Shown here in pieces: positions 47,640-60,400 of a DNA stretch of 64,000 nucleotides; the first letter of the stretch is position 1, and every line of letters begins with the position of its first letter. Below the pieces are notes generated by a model. That model made no database searches and was not told the origin of the DNA. It saw only the letters and a program-made list of their open reading frames with translations. Both the position numbers and the translations under genes were made by a program. This DNA comes from Polytrichum commune (lineage: Eukaryota; Streptophyta; Polytrichopsida; Polytrichales; Polytrichaceae): NCBI GenBank assembly GCA_950295325.1, contig OX485803.1, positions 20,956,001 to 21,020,000 on the forward strand. The letters are read 5' to 3'.

Positions 47640-48310
47640 TGAGTTGGTTGTCTTCTTTGACAACCATCGAGCTACATGCTCGCATATGCAATGGCCATCC
47701 ATCTTACACATAATCCACCATTGGCAAAATCATTCACCCCCATATGCACCTCAAAAGGTTTGTCAAGCTCCGTGAACTTGAGCACGGGCGGTGAAGAGAA
47801 CTTGGTCTTAAGCTCCCCAAAGACTCGTGACAAACATCATCCCACTCTTGGGATAGCCATTTCTTCCACAAGTCGAACCATCGAGCTTCATGCTCTCGTA
47901 TGCAATGGCCATCCATCTTGCATCAACATCCGCCAATGGTAAAGTCCTCGCCCCCCGTATGCACCTCAAAAGGTTTTTCAAGCTCCGCGAACTTGAACAC
48001 GGGTGGTAAAGAGGAACTTGGTCTTAAGCTCCTCAAAGACTTGGTGGCAAGGCTCATCCCACTCTTGGGATAGCCATTTCTTGCACAATTGGACAAGCTT
48101 CTACAACCATGGAGCTTAATGCTCCCATAAGCAATGGTCTTCCATCTTGGATCAACATCCGCCAATGGTAAAGTCCTTTGCCTTCATGTGCACCTCAACA
48201 TGCTCATGAAAACCCGAAACTTAACCACATCTTGTGAAGAGAACTTTTTCTTGAGCTCCCCAAAGCCTTGGTGACAAGGCTCATCCCACTCTTGGGATAG
48301 CCATTTTTTT
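47640..48310 (-). repeat. Three-copy tandem repeat of RNase H-coding segment in G
   Basis: Marker GGATAGCCATTT near 47858, 48069 and 48296, spacings of about 211 and 227 bp. Homologous to the repeats in B and D. Confidence 0.8.
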
Positions 48311-49142
48311 CAACATGTTGACTAAGGTTCTAGCAACCTTAGAAAAACCATGAATGAAGTGGTGGTAGTAGTTGGTTAGGCCAACAAATGACCTAAGCCC
48401 TTTTTTTGAATCAAGGGCCAATTCTCTTCTTGGATTGCCTTGACATTCTTCATGTTTGTCCACCAACTTCCTTTGTCACCACATACCTCAAGAACTCAAT
48501 CTCTCGTTGAGCAAAGTTATTTTTCACTCCTTGGCGGTGACTTTTTGGGCAACACATTGGTGAATACATCCTTGTATCTCACCAACATCCCACCAATGTG
48601 ATTTGGAGGAGGCCCATCTTTCCTAGCCTCTTCATACATTCCTTGGAGTTGCTCCAATGGAACCACGACCATTATGTTTTCTATTTTTCAGTTGGTCCAT
48701 TAAGACCAAATTCACCTTGGGTCCTCCTACCATAGGAGTCCTTGTCAATTTGAACTTCAATTCTTTGCCATTATGACACATCATAATGCACCGCAAGCTC
48801 ACCGGCTTGCACCTCATATCTATCATGTGAGTTTCAAAGTAGGCGGCCTTCACAATGACATGCATTTCATCTATTTCACATGGTGTGAAATTTTGACAAA
48901 AATCCAATGTCCCACATTGAAAGGTTACATGCATCGCGGCCTCCTTTGTCTCATGCGGTTTGCCCTTTCCAAACCGCACCTTGGTGGGCTTGCTTTCTCT
49001 ATCAATCGGCAAGCCCCAACTCCCTTGTGAGTTTTGGGCTCAAGAAGGAGTAATAGCCTCTTTGTCAACACATGAGACATTTCTCCCATTCATTTGAGCC
49101 TCAAGGTACAAAATACTTGGCCTCGGCTTAAGGCTACTAGCC

Positions 49143-49470
49143 TTGGCCACAAAGCCATCGTCCAACATTTGGTCCTCGGCAACTTGGCTTGGCTTGGTCC
49201 GCAAAGCCAACTTTAAACATTTCGTCCGCGGGACAAATTGGTTTGGTGCCACAAAACCAATTTCTCATAATTTGTCCGCAAAACAAACATGTTTTGCCTT
49301 GGTAGCACAAAGCCACCTTCTCACACTCCGTCCATGGCACAAACATGAATTGCCTTGGTAGGACAAACCCACCTCCCAACATTCCCTCCGCGGCACAAGT
49401 ATGATTTGCTTTGGAAGCATAAAGCCACCTTTCAACATTCCGTCTGCGGCACCAATATGTTTTGCCTAAG
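49143..49470 (-). repeat. 56-bp tandem repeat in element G gag
   Basis: Same array as in A and B, uninterrupted. It ends at GCCTAAGTAAAATGG, the unfilled equivalent of the E insertion site. Confidence 0.8.
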
Positions 49471-50111
49471 TAAAATGGACCAAACAATTTGCACTCATTT
49501 CTTTGGGACCTACTTTGGCTAAAGCCACTTGTGGTGATGCGCCGCCAAACTTCTCTTTGGGACCATCGGCTTCAATGCTCTTGCAAACTTGATGGTCCCC
49601 ACCATGTCCTCAAGAAGCCTTAGGGACTTAAACAAGGCATCCACCACCCGCTTTTAAAACCCCACCTAAAACGATGCATTTCTTAGAAAGCTCGTCCGTT
49701 TTAGGTGTATCCTTCATTTGTGCGTTTGAATAGCGCACATAGGCCTTAAGAGGCCCCGGGTGCCTCATTAGCATCAAGTTCATTTCAACATCCGAACCTT
49801 CAAAGCATCTCGAATTGAAATTCCAATCCAACATTAATACCCTCCAAGGTTTTGGGTGCTTTTGGTATTCTAGGCCCCAAATGTTTTTTGAGGTTTGCGG
49901 GAGCCCTTTTCAAAGCACTCCTCCATTTTCCTTACCAAATCCACCCTCATGCCCACCATTGTCATTAGAACCAATGGTATGGTCAAATTCCACTTGCACA
50001 TGATCCTTGTTCCAATTTGAGCCTCACAACCTTTTGGAAACCCCGGGCTCACCATCACAACCCGCATTTTTTATAGCCATGTTTCCCTCAAAGTGCGAGC
50101 TCAAAACTTGG

Positions 50112-50129
50112 AACCCTGCTCTGATACCA
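50112..50129 (-). other. Primer binding site of element G (tRNA-iMet)
   Basis: The minus strand reads TGGTATCAGAGCAGGGTT, two bases from the 5' LTR. Confidence 0.9.
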
Positions 50130-50131
50130 CG

Positions 50132-51103
50132 TGTCGCAACCCTTGCTAGCTCCCTCAACAATCTTGCCAATTTTCGTTTCTAGCAAAGGTTACAAGCGCT
50201 AACCATTCGCATTCCGCCATGCTAATGGATAGCTCCTCTTACCCCGGACCAATAGTTCATAGGAGGGAACCAACCCTCCTACTTTGCTTTCGGGACTCAC
50301 CCCTTAATCGGTAACCCATTTCCCCAATGTGGACTTCCATCCATGGAAGTCCAATCCTATGTTGATCATTGCGTTGCCGGAGCAACACTACAACAACCCG
50401 AAGCATACTAGGCAACTATGGCCTCACAATAGGCCAAAGCCCATGGAGGCCTTGCCGTTCGGCCTCGGGTGGGTGACGCCACACCACCTCACCCATATAA
50501 GCCTCTAGGACTTCACGCGGGGCCCCTACCCCACCGTCAACCAACCTCTTGTCTCTCTACCAAGAGTTGGGGCCAAGTGGACATTTTCCTTTAGCTGCTG
50601 GGCCTAGAACCCCCTAGCAGCTTCAGACCATCATAACTTCCTTTTATGATGTCTGATCATAACAACCAACCACTCCATCTTCATCTACGCTTCACGTAGA
50701 TGCCGATGGACTCCTCCCTTGCCCCATTCGGACAAGTATTGAGGACGTTATGCCTGTTTGAACCTTGGCAGTCCCGGGAATCACTCCCAGGCACTGCTGT
50801 AGCAGGGCGCTGTCCCGGGACAGCGCCCCACTCAAATGGCCATAACTCCTAGCTCACACCTCCGATTGAGGTGTTCTTGAGCTTTCTAGAATCACCACGC
50901 CATGGGCTACGCATAACTCATGGCCTTACCCTTGTGCCTCCTAGTCTTCGTGGGTGGGAGGCGTTCCCAACGCCTGGGGCCCTCACCCACACTAGGATCA
51001 CTTGGGCCCTCTCACCAACGGCGCCACAAGTCCCGGGTGTCACTCCGGGGTCCCCCTTGTGCCCATGGTGTTTCGGGCACTCCTCATGGAGAGGTGCGCG
51101 ACA
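50132..51103 (-). repeat. Element G 5' LTR (972 bp)
   Basis: Same ends and length as 41242-42213. On the plus strand it holds CATATAA at 50493 and an ATG at 50920 whose frame runs into the H Gag frame. Confidence 0.94.
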
Positions 51104-51108
51104 ACATA

Positions 51109-54100
51109 TCTAGCACGAGAAGCACATCACCAACCCCAAGGGAACAAGAAGCAGAGCGGAGGCATGTGGAGCGCATGCACTCTAGAGAGGATTCTGTGAG
51201 ACGGAACGAACAACAGAAGAGAGAAAGAGAAGAGAGGTACGCGAGGCGTACGCGTCAAAGAACTACAGGAGAAGAAGAAACTCGAAATGTTTCTGAGCCA
51301 CCGGCAGTAGGTTCCCACACCACCAAACCTATCCACCAAAGGAGTCAAAGTGAAGGAGGAGGTAAAGATAAAACATACAAAGAAAAAGACACAACGGAGA
51401 ACAACCCAACTCAAGATGAAAGCGAAGACGAAGATGACTTGATAATAGGTACCCCTCTTGGGACCTATGTGTTAAGAACAAAAGGTACAGGTGAAACCAC
51501 CGGGACGAATACCCCAGGGAGTGGGGTGCAGGATAAGGGTAAATACCCTCAAGGTAACACGACCAGGGAAAACCTTTTCACCCAAAGGAATTGGGAGGGA
51601 TTGAAAAGGAATTTTGACGAACAATTCAGTTACGAGGACTCCGGTTTCTCCGGAGGAAGCACGCAAAACAACACGAACAAGGAAGTGAAGAAACCTATCA
51701 GTCAAGAGGAGTTTGACGAATTAAGGAGGAAGTTTGAAGAGAGACTCAGGCAATTCCAAAATCTTGGAAATAACCCCGGAGTCAGCCCACCACCAGCCAA
51801 CAACAACAACGTACCAAGTTTTGGAAACAACCCATCTAACCCGGCCAACATGGCCGCTCAACCACGAAGAACGAAGGTTCCCTTACCGACCTATAAAGGT
51901 AAGACTGATCCTGATACGTACATGCAAGAATTTAACAATGTTTGTCTTGCCAACCAGGAAGACACCGACGCAATCAAGCTACAATTATTTCCAGTTACTT
52001 TGAAGAAGCGAGCACTAGAATGGTATTCTCAATTCGGCCCACATCATTTTCCGGATTGGCCCTCCTTGGGAGCTGCCTTTCTTATGAGATTTAGATCCAA
52101 GAAATCGGAGGGAGAAGTGATTGAGAGTCTAGGATCCCTGAAGCAGAAGAAAGATGAAACAGTTGAAGAATTTTACGAAAGGGTTATGGTGGAATCATCG
52201 AAGATAAATCTCCAACCCAGCAATCAATTCAAGAAGGCATGGTTTCTTAATGGCCTTAAGAAGGAGTATGCCAAACACATTGATCTCATGCCGACCGATG
52301 ACTTAGACGAAGCCAAGGCCTCAGCTCGGAAACTGGAGCTAGGTCAAATGAGGAAAGGAAGATTCCTCGATGAAAGTGACAGTGACGACTCGAGCGATGA
52401 CTCGGAAGAAGAACGCAAGAAGAAGAAGAGAAAGTCAAAGGGTAAGAGAAACGACTCTACCAAAGATGACATAAAGACCCTCAGGGAAGAGATTGAAGGA
52501 CTGGCTCTAGGGAGCAGGAAATTTCGAACAGGCATCATCTGCCGGAGATGCCGTAATGAAGGACACTACGTGCAGGAGTGTCAGATGAAGCAGTGCACCA
52601 ACTGCAACAGCCTAACGCATAACACAAGTGAATGTGTTTATGAACGGCACGAATCTCGGAGACCCCGGGATAGGAGATATGGGGTGAACCAAGTGCAACC
52701 CCAAACTAATCGAAGGCCAGGAGCGATAACTCCTAGGCGGGAAATGAATGAAAGGAGAGTTCGGTTTGAACCAAGAATGGAATATAGAAGAGAAGAGAGA
52801 TCCCCTTATAGGGAAGGCGATTACCGGCGGGAGGCGGGAGGCCCCTACCGGGGAAATGAATATCGCAGAGATGATCGGCCTTATTACAGGCCCAATGATA
52901 GCTACAAGGATGATTTCAGAAAGGAAGGTTATTTCCCTTACAAAACCCAAGATTTCCGGAGGGAAGATGGATACCCCTACCGAGGAGGCCCCAGAGGACC
53001 TATCAACCATGACAGGTATGAATATACCAGAAGCCTGATGGATAATAACAACACCAAGGCAGCGCCGAGAACTGGGTTCACTGGCGGACCACAGCGAGAT
53101 GGCAACCCCGACGAGTGTTTTTATTGTCATCAGAAGGGGCACCGGAAGCCGGATTGTCCGCACTTTATTAAACACCAACAGGAGTTGAGTGGATTTAGAA
53201 ACACGAAACCGGCAGTAGGAGCCAATGTGGTGTCCCCTGCGGTTTGTGTGATGACGAGAGCCCAACGGGCTGCAGCCGGGGAAGGCAAGGAAGATAGTGA
53301 GAGCGACGACAGTGATGATGATGATGATTCGAGCAGTGGCAGCTCTGAGGAGCAGGAAGACCACCAACAAAGAGATGATAACTCTGATGAAGAAAGAGGG
53401 GTGGTGCGCGAGCAGGACGCACACCTTAATGAAGATAAGGATATTAAGGAAAGGCCGATAGGAGCCAACAGTGAAGAATGGAAAGCGGATAGGGAAGTCC
53501 ACCGGGAGGTGAGTAAGACTATCCATGAGATACAGGAGGAAGAGGGCGAAGCTCTACCCACGCCAGAGGAGTTCGCACCTTGGTACCCAGAAAAGGAAGA
53601 GGCAGAGAAGCCCACAGTACGGAGCCCCGAGAAAGGAGGCAACCCAATAGCTACCCAGGCAAGGGTAGATAAGATCTTGGAGAGTGTGATGAATCACACG
53701 AAAGCAAACATATCAATCGGACAGTTACTTGAGATAGCCCCTTATTGCAAGAAGCGAATAATGGCGGCGTTGGCACATGAAGAGAAGTCGAAGGAACCGA
53801 CTCAAACATATCAAGTTACGGCGAAGGCATTTGATGAAGAGATGCCCATGATATCCGTAATTGTAAAGAACAGGCAGGTACCGAATGCCTTAATTGATGG
53901 TGGATCAGGAGTGAACATCATCACGGACACGTTAAGGAAGCAATTGGGACTCAAGAAAATAGAGCCCGCACCATTTACCATAAAAATGGCTGACCAAAGA
54001 AAAGTCATGCCCAAAGGAATTATCCGGGACGTACGCCTTGATGTTGGCGGGATTATAATCCGGACAACACTCACTGTTATAGACATGGTGAGTACTGAAG

Positions 54101-57100
54101 ACAGTTACTCCCTATTATTGGGAAGACCTTGGTTGAAGGAGGCACAAGCTCAACATGACTGGCCCCTTAACAAACTGACCTTGACCCAAGGAGGGAACAA
54201 GGTGGAAGTAAGTACTCGGAGAACACCAGCACTATCACCTGCAAAGAGACCCTTGCATTGGGAGGATTACGACTGGGAGATGGGACTATCGGATGAAGAA
54301 GAAGCCATAGTTTATGAGGCCTTCCCCGAACTACTCCCCATGGGAGATTTCGACTTGAAAAGCTTGAGGAAGCTACAAGAACCAAGTTGCAATACAATGG
54401 AGATTGATACTATCGGAACACCTACACCACAGGGAGGTAAATCCGAGAAACCTCGGTCGAGGAAAGTGACCAAGAAAGAGCAAGAGGCTATGGAGGAAAA
54501 GCCTGTATACCCCTCCCAGTTTTACAAAGCAAAAGAAGGAAATATAATAGTGGACCGTACCCCTGCCACAGAGGCTGTCAAGGGAAAGAAAATAGCCGGA
54601 TGGACGGTTGAAGATGAAGACTTGGTCAAAAACTTGAACTTAGGTACTCCGGAGGATCCTAAGTTGGTCAAGATAGCCAAGGATTTAGGTGACTATGAAG
54701 CACAAGTGAAAGAATTGCTATTGAGATTTAAGGATGTGTTCGCCTTTACATACAAAGACATGAAGGGAATACCTCCATATATATGCGAGCATAAGATTGA
54801 ATTGCAGCCTGAGGCCAAGCCTGTAAGGCAAATGCGTTATCGAATGAATCCCAATTATGCCGCCAAAGTCAAAGAAGAAATCGACAAATACTTGGAGGCA
54901 GGATTCATATACCCCGTCGACAAAACGGAGTGGTTATCACCAATTGTGATTGTGCCCAAAAAGAATGGGAAACTCCGAGTATGCGTGGACTACCGGAAAT
55001 TGAATGCAGTCACCAAGGTAGATCCTTTTCCCCTACCTTTCACGGAATCAATTTTAGAAGCGGTTGCAGGACACGAGATGTACACGTTGATGGACGGGTA
55101 CAGCGGCTACAACCAAATCATGATTGCGCTGGAAGACCAGCTGAAAACCTCTTTCATCACCGAGTATGGAGCATTCGCATACCGAGTGATGCCTTTTGGA
55201 TTGATGTGTGCACCAGCCACCTTCCAAAGGGGTATGATGAAGATCTTTGCCGATTATCTCGACAAATTTATGAAGGTCTTTCTGGACGACTTTACCGTAT
55301 ATGGCACCAAGGAAAACCATATTGAACACTTGGAGAAGTGTCTCATTAAATGCCGCGAAAATGGAGTAAGCTTGAACCCGGAGAAATGTTATTTCTGTGT
55401 AAATTCCGGGAGGCTCCTTGGACATGTAGTATGCAAGGAAGGATTGTTGGTGGACCCTAAGAAGGTGGGAGTCATAAAAGAATTACCCCCACCAACCACA
55501 GTCCGGGGAATCCGGAGTTTCTTGGGACAAGCCACTTACCATCGCAAATTTATATGGATGTATGCGGATATCACTCGACCTTTGTACTTATTGCTCAAGA
55601 AAGGAGAAAAGTACATTTGGACCAAGTCTTGTCAGGAGGCCTTTGAGGAAGTAAAGAAAAGGCTCACGACCACACCCATTCTCATAACTCCCAATTGGAC
55701 TATGGACTTCCACGTACACTGTGATGCGTCCAACATAGCTATTGGAGCCGTCTTGGCCCAAAACATACATGGAGATAGAGATTCTCCAATTCATTATGCA
55801 AGTCGACTGTTGAACAGTGCTGAGAAGAACTACAGCACAACGGAGCGCGAAGCTCTAGCAATGGTCTATTCAGTGGGCAAATTTAGGCACTATTTACTGG
55901 CCAACCATTTTGTCTTCTACGTAGACCATCAAGCGTTGTTATACTTGGTCAATAGACCAATAGTATCCGGGCGTATTGCAAGATGGATGCTTTTGCTTCA
56001 GGAATACGACTTTGAAGTGGTCTACAAGCCCGGTAGAAGTCATGTCATGGCGGACCACTTATCGAGAATTGAAAGTGGAGAAGAACCCTCAGGGGTGCAG
56101 GATCAATTCCCAGATACGAATTTATTCATGGTACATGTGCAACCCTTTGAAGATTGGCGAGCACCGTTTATTGAATACCTTACACACGGAAAACTATTAT
56201 CCGTACTCGCTACTCCTGAGGAACAAATTAAAATTAGACAGCTGAGCGAACCTTTCGTTTTGGACGATGAGAAGCTCATGCGAGTCAGTATCTCCGGCAA
56301 AATACAAGAATGCATAGCCGGAGACATCATCGAAGAAATTATAGGTGAAGCGCACGAACAAGACGGAGTGCATTACAATCTGTCTACTACATGGCAATAT
56401 GTATTACGCGCACCTTATTGGTGGCCTACTCGGCGAAGGGACGTACTGGAGTATTGCGATGAATGCCCAGTATGTAAGGTATTAGACCAAGGGGACGTAA
56501 CTGGAGACCCCACCCCACATGACTCCGAAGACGACGATGACCCCCTTCCTATCAAACCTTTGGAGGCACAAGAGGACCTGAATGGGAAAGCGGAACCAGA
56601 TTGGACAACACCATACGTCCAATATCTAACCTGTCAAACGTACGGAACCCCATGGGTGAGTTCCCTACCCCTGGAAGAAAGGAGATTGCTTGCCTACCGC
56701 AGTCAATTCTTCATACTCAAGGAAGGAGAATTGCATCGCATGTTTCACAATAGCATCATAAAGAAATGTATCCCTGGAAGATATGTGAGGAGTTACATCA
56801 AGACCCTCCATATAAAGGAAAACCGGCATTTCTCGATACCCGCCACCAGGCAACTAGTGCTGCAAGGCCCTTATTGGTGGCCAACCATAGCGGAGGATGT
56901 TTCACTACTCATCACGCTCTGCACTGAATGCAAAGGACCGGGAAAAGAGTTACCAATAGAAGGAAGCTCTTCACAACCTAGTCAGGAGACAGAACTAATA
57001 CCCTACAAAGAAACCTTCAATGATTGGAGAACACCCCTGGTTGAATACATGACACGGGGGAAGTTCAAGATGGATATGGAGACTCAAAGAAGGCAACAAG

Positions 57101-57406
57101 AGCTCATACGTGAGAGTGAGTTTTTCACAGTGGAGAAAGGAAAACTCCCGAAGTTAGAAAAGAATGGAAGGGCAAAAATATGCATTGCGGACTATCAAAT
57201 AAAGCATTATATAGCAAGAATGCATGTTTATCGAAAAGCACACCTAAACGATCAATACACTTGGCTCCGATGTTTACACGGGAACCGGTGGTGGCCCACG
57301 ATGGGGCTAAGTGATGTACAAATATACATTGAGTATGATTGCCGAGCCTGTCGAGAGCGATTTATAGGCCCATACCATAACATAATATGTGGGTCCATTG
57401 TGGCAC
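51109..57406 (+). CDS. Element H Gag-Pol, main part (Gag, protease, RT, RNase H, zinc modules 1-3)
   Basis: A non-chromovirus Ty3/Gypsy polyprotein, closest in RT motifs to Athila/Tat. In order: Arg/Glu-rich N-terminus; Gag core about 51870-52290; three CCHC knuckles (52541-52582, 52592-52640 region, 53110-53160); a Tyr/Arg repeat region between knuckles two and three (52780-53000); an acidic run (53283-53400); protease Asp in LIDGGSGVN (about 53895); RT with FLDDF (about 55280-55293); RNase H (FHVHCDAS, about 55707; YVDHQALL, about 55918). Then come zinc modules 1, 2 and 3 (56152-56476, 56599-56934, 57022-57357). The frame is open throughout. It begins in the LTR of G on paper, but its native ATG is 41221. 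It is cut at 57406 by element I2. Confidence 0.93.
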
Positions 57407-60400
57407 TGTGGTACTTTTGGGCCACCCCCTTTCGAGGGAGCCTAAAAGTATCACACAAGCCCTTCGGTGAAGGTGGCCTGCATTTGCAGGCGCCCAAGCC
57501 GAACCCGGATGATAGGTGTATAACGTGAGTAGTTAGATTTTTAAGGGAGATTAAATATGCGTCGTAGTACCTCCGGAGGTTAGGCCTTAGTTTTTTACTA
57601 GTGTGGCTTTAAACTCCACTAACCAATTTCATATCTAGTTCTAACCTTAACCTACAACCTATTCTACGCGCAGACGCACCAGCCTTGAAACCAAGGCAAT
57701 CCTAATTTGTGAATTGGGATGGTTCTGATACACCCAACCGGGTGTGACTCATACCACCCTAACTCAACGAACGGAATAACGACAATTTGATGGACCATTC
57801 AATTCTTCCTATTTCTTTATTTATTTCTATTTAGTTTTCTAAGCGGGGGAACTTGGCCTAAGTCCCACCCTTCACACAAATTCCTTCTTAATTACTTACT
57901 TTTGTTTGCACGTCCTAACTCACTACATTAACATATTAGGCATCACCCCTTACCTCGGGTCTCTTGCCAACAAGGGTTTACGATTTATTTTGTATGTTTT
58001 GATTGTTAAATGTGTTTACACTGGATAGACCACGAAATGCAACTCAATGGGACCAGGGTGACGGGCGACCTGTAGGTTCAACCTGTTGCGCAATCTTCAT
58101 AAATTGGGGCCATTACTCCCAATCTATGGGGCCAACAACATAATAGTGGATTCGCGGGTCATTAACCCCACCTTTCCACCAACAACATTCAGAGTGGTCG
58201 TGTCGGTGATTAATCCGACTTACCACACACGAAACTTGCTAATAAATGAAGCTACTACCACAAAACATACCAAGGGCCCCGAAAACAATGGAATTGGGTA
58301 CTCCCTTGGCGGTCAAGTGGTCAAGCCACTTGACCTTACGGGATAGGTGAGTGGGTTTAGAAATGCGTACCTTAGCCGTGCTCACTCCAATCCTAAATGG
58401 AAGGCTTAAGGTTAGTTAATTTACCTCAATTTTCCTCGGTTGATTTGGGCTTGATGTAGGCCGAGCCGCTACCTCCTTCCTTGCTCCACTTTCCGAGCGT
58501 CGACCTTGCCTCCTTCTTTGTAACTAGTTTGGTAGTAAGCGTACCTTAGTTAACAATTAAAATATAAAGTGTTATTCTGCCCTGTAATTTAATCCTAAGC
58601 ATAATATTTATACTTAGTGCACCAAATTATCTTTCCAATGATCTAAAAATCACTCTAATCGGATAAGAAATGCAAAAGTTATGAGGGTTGGAAGTGTGAG
58701 GTCGATTCAACCGACCCTTCCAACCCACCTATCTACCTTCTAACTTCAAGAATTCATAGCACATTCCTTACTACTTGGATCTAGGCTTTCCTTATACCAT
58801 TGGAAAGCTATGAACAAGCTCTAACTAGAAAAATTATGACATTAGCAGGTTAAGCTAATAGAAATTCAGCGGACTCCTTGTAACACAGCAGTCAATCAAG
58901 AAGGCTTAAACTATGTATCTCGCCTTCAACAATTCATATCTAATTCAAATCTTAGTCAAATCAAACGTTCTATATGACCCTGCAGAGATATTAAAAATAT
59001 GTATTTGATAAAAATATGTGATTAGAAAGGTAAGCCGAAGTGAACCCAGCCGGTCCTCTGTAATGCAGCAGTCAACCAAAAGTTCTCAAACTATGTGTCC
59101 CATCTTGCACAATTCATATCTAATTCAAATCATGCTCAAATCAAATGTTCTAAGCCATTTTGGAAAGCTACACAAAAGTTCTACTTGGGAAAAATATAAT
59201 TTCTTGGAATTAAAATTCCTATTGGGCTCGCAGGTCTGATCCAGCAGCCGCTACCCACAAGACCACCCAGTTTTTCTACTCCATCTTTGAAAATCCATAA
59301 CTAATTGTCATCTCAACCAAATCACAAATGGGAAACGGCTATGGATAGCTATATGAAATCTCTCTAAGAGAAAAATGATAAGTATCTTGTTCTAGCTTTT
59401 GAACTAAGCCTTCAGGGCATTGGCAGATGAGGTCTATAATGCCTCTACTCAAAACTCTACCATCCAACCTACCTCTACAAAAGAAGGAATAATTTTGTTG
59501 GTGTGTTAATAAACACACAACCTAACTAGGAGAGAGAGTAGAGGAGGTTCTCAAGCCTTTCTTTTAGACCATTGAGAATACATGCTAAAGGATTTTTCCT
59601 AACTACATTGAAGCAGGGCTTCGCCCAAAAACTAGAGAAAGAGAGAGAGCTACAAGGTGGAAGGAGGGGTTTTTAAACCCTCTCACAAAAGGGTTGGACC
59701 CCTCCTCCACCGGATCCATTTTTCAAACCCTTTCCCGAAATTTTGGCTCGGGGGTTTTCCCGGTTGAGGTTGCCATCCTCTCGCCGAGGTGGCTCCGACA
59801 AAAAACCTTTAGAAATCTTTCTAATTTTTCCGCCATCAAGTTGGCCAGGGGGCAAGTGGGCAAGTATCCCCCTTGCTCTCTTTCTTTTTTGTCTTCAAAA
59901 TTCTTCACGCCGATTTTATCTTCTTACGTAAAACACCTCCAATAGTCTTGTGTGCCTCACACTAACTAATAAACTAACACTTGCTTAGCTAGCATCTACT
60001 AACATTTGCTTAATAACTAGCATCTACTAATATTTGCTTAGCTAGTTGTTTTTACTAGCTAGCACATTTTTTCTACTTTGCTATCTTCTAGCACTACTTA
60101 GTTTCATTTTGACCTTCCTTCTTCTAGGCTAAATGCTAAATGAACTAATTTTCCCTAAATTCCCTATCAATTCTAACTTTTAATGCTAACATTCTAACTA
60201 AAAGTGATCCCGCAGAGTGGTGGACCACTCAAAGGGTTCACAGGCACAGCCACAGAAAACCAAGGATTGGAGGAAATTATTGATTGAGTACCTCACCTAC
60301 GGGTACCTTAAGGGGCCCCACATTTCGAAAGGACAACAGAAGAGGATTGCCCGCCAGAGCCGGGAATACTTTATCGAAGAAGGCAAATTGAAAAGAATAC

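Larger units (their letters stand above)
45869..50080 (-). pseudogene. Element G gag-pol remnant
   Basis: It extends from the gag ATG at 50080 to the stop at 45869. Gag pieces are at 49628-50080 and the 56-bp repeat array at about 49143-49470. A protease-flank fragment is at 48632-49012. RT/RNase H remains at 47500-48470 carry three tandem copies of the RNase H-coding segment (GGATAGCCATTT near 47858, 48069 and 48296). Integrase is at 46300-47055 with LPRVIVWDQDPKF and GDWADYVG. The lineage nonsense codon is at 46846-46848. The chromodomain end is frameshifted. Not functional. It preserves the uninterrupted target of element E near 49470 and of the MITE near 49130. Confidence 0.86.
41242..51103 (-). 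mobile_element. Defective Ty3/Gypsy element G with nested element I
   Basis: A minus-strand element with 972-bp LTRs, flanked by the duplication ACATA (41237-41241 and 51104-51108), inserted seven codons into the H Gag-Pol frame. LTRs differ at about six positions by eye. It carries the 2836-bp element I1 in its 3' untranslated region. Gag-pol is broken. Confidence 0.95.

Noticed and set aside
52612-53526. 304-codon open frame on the minus strand within H gag
   Set aside because: It lies opposite the repeat-rich Gag frame, which has clear zinc knuckles. Its hydrophobic, Ile-rich composition is the mirror of the Arg/Tyr and Asp codons.
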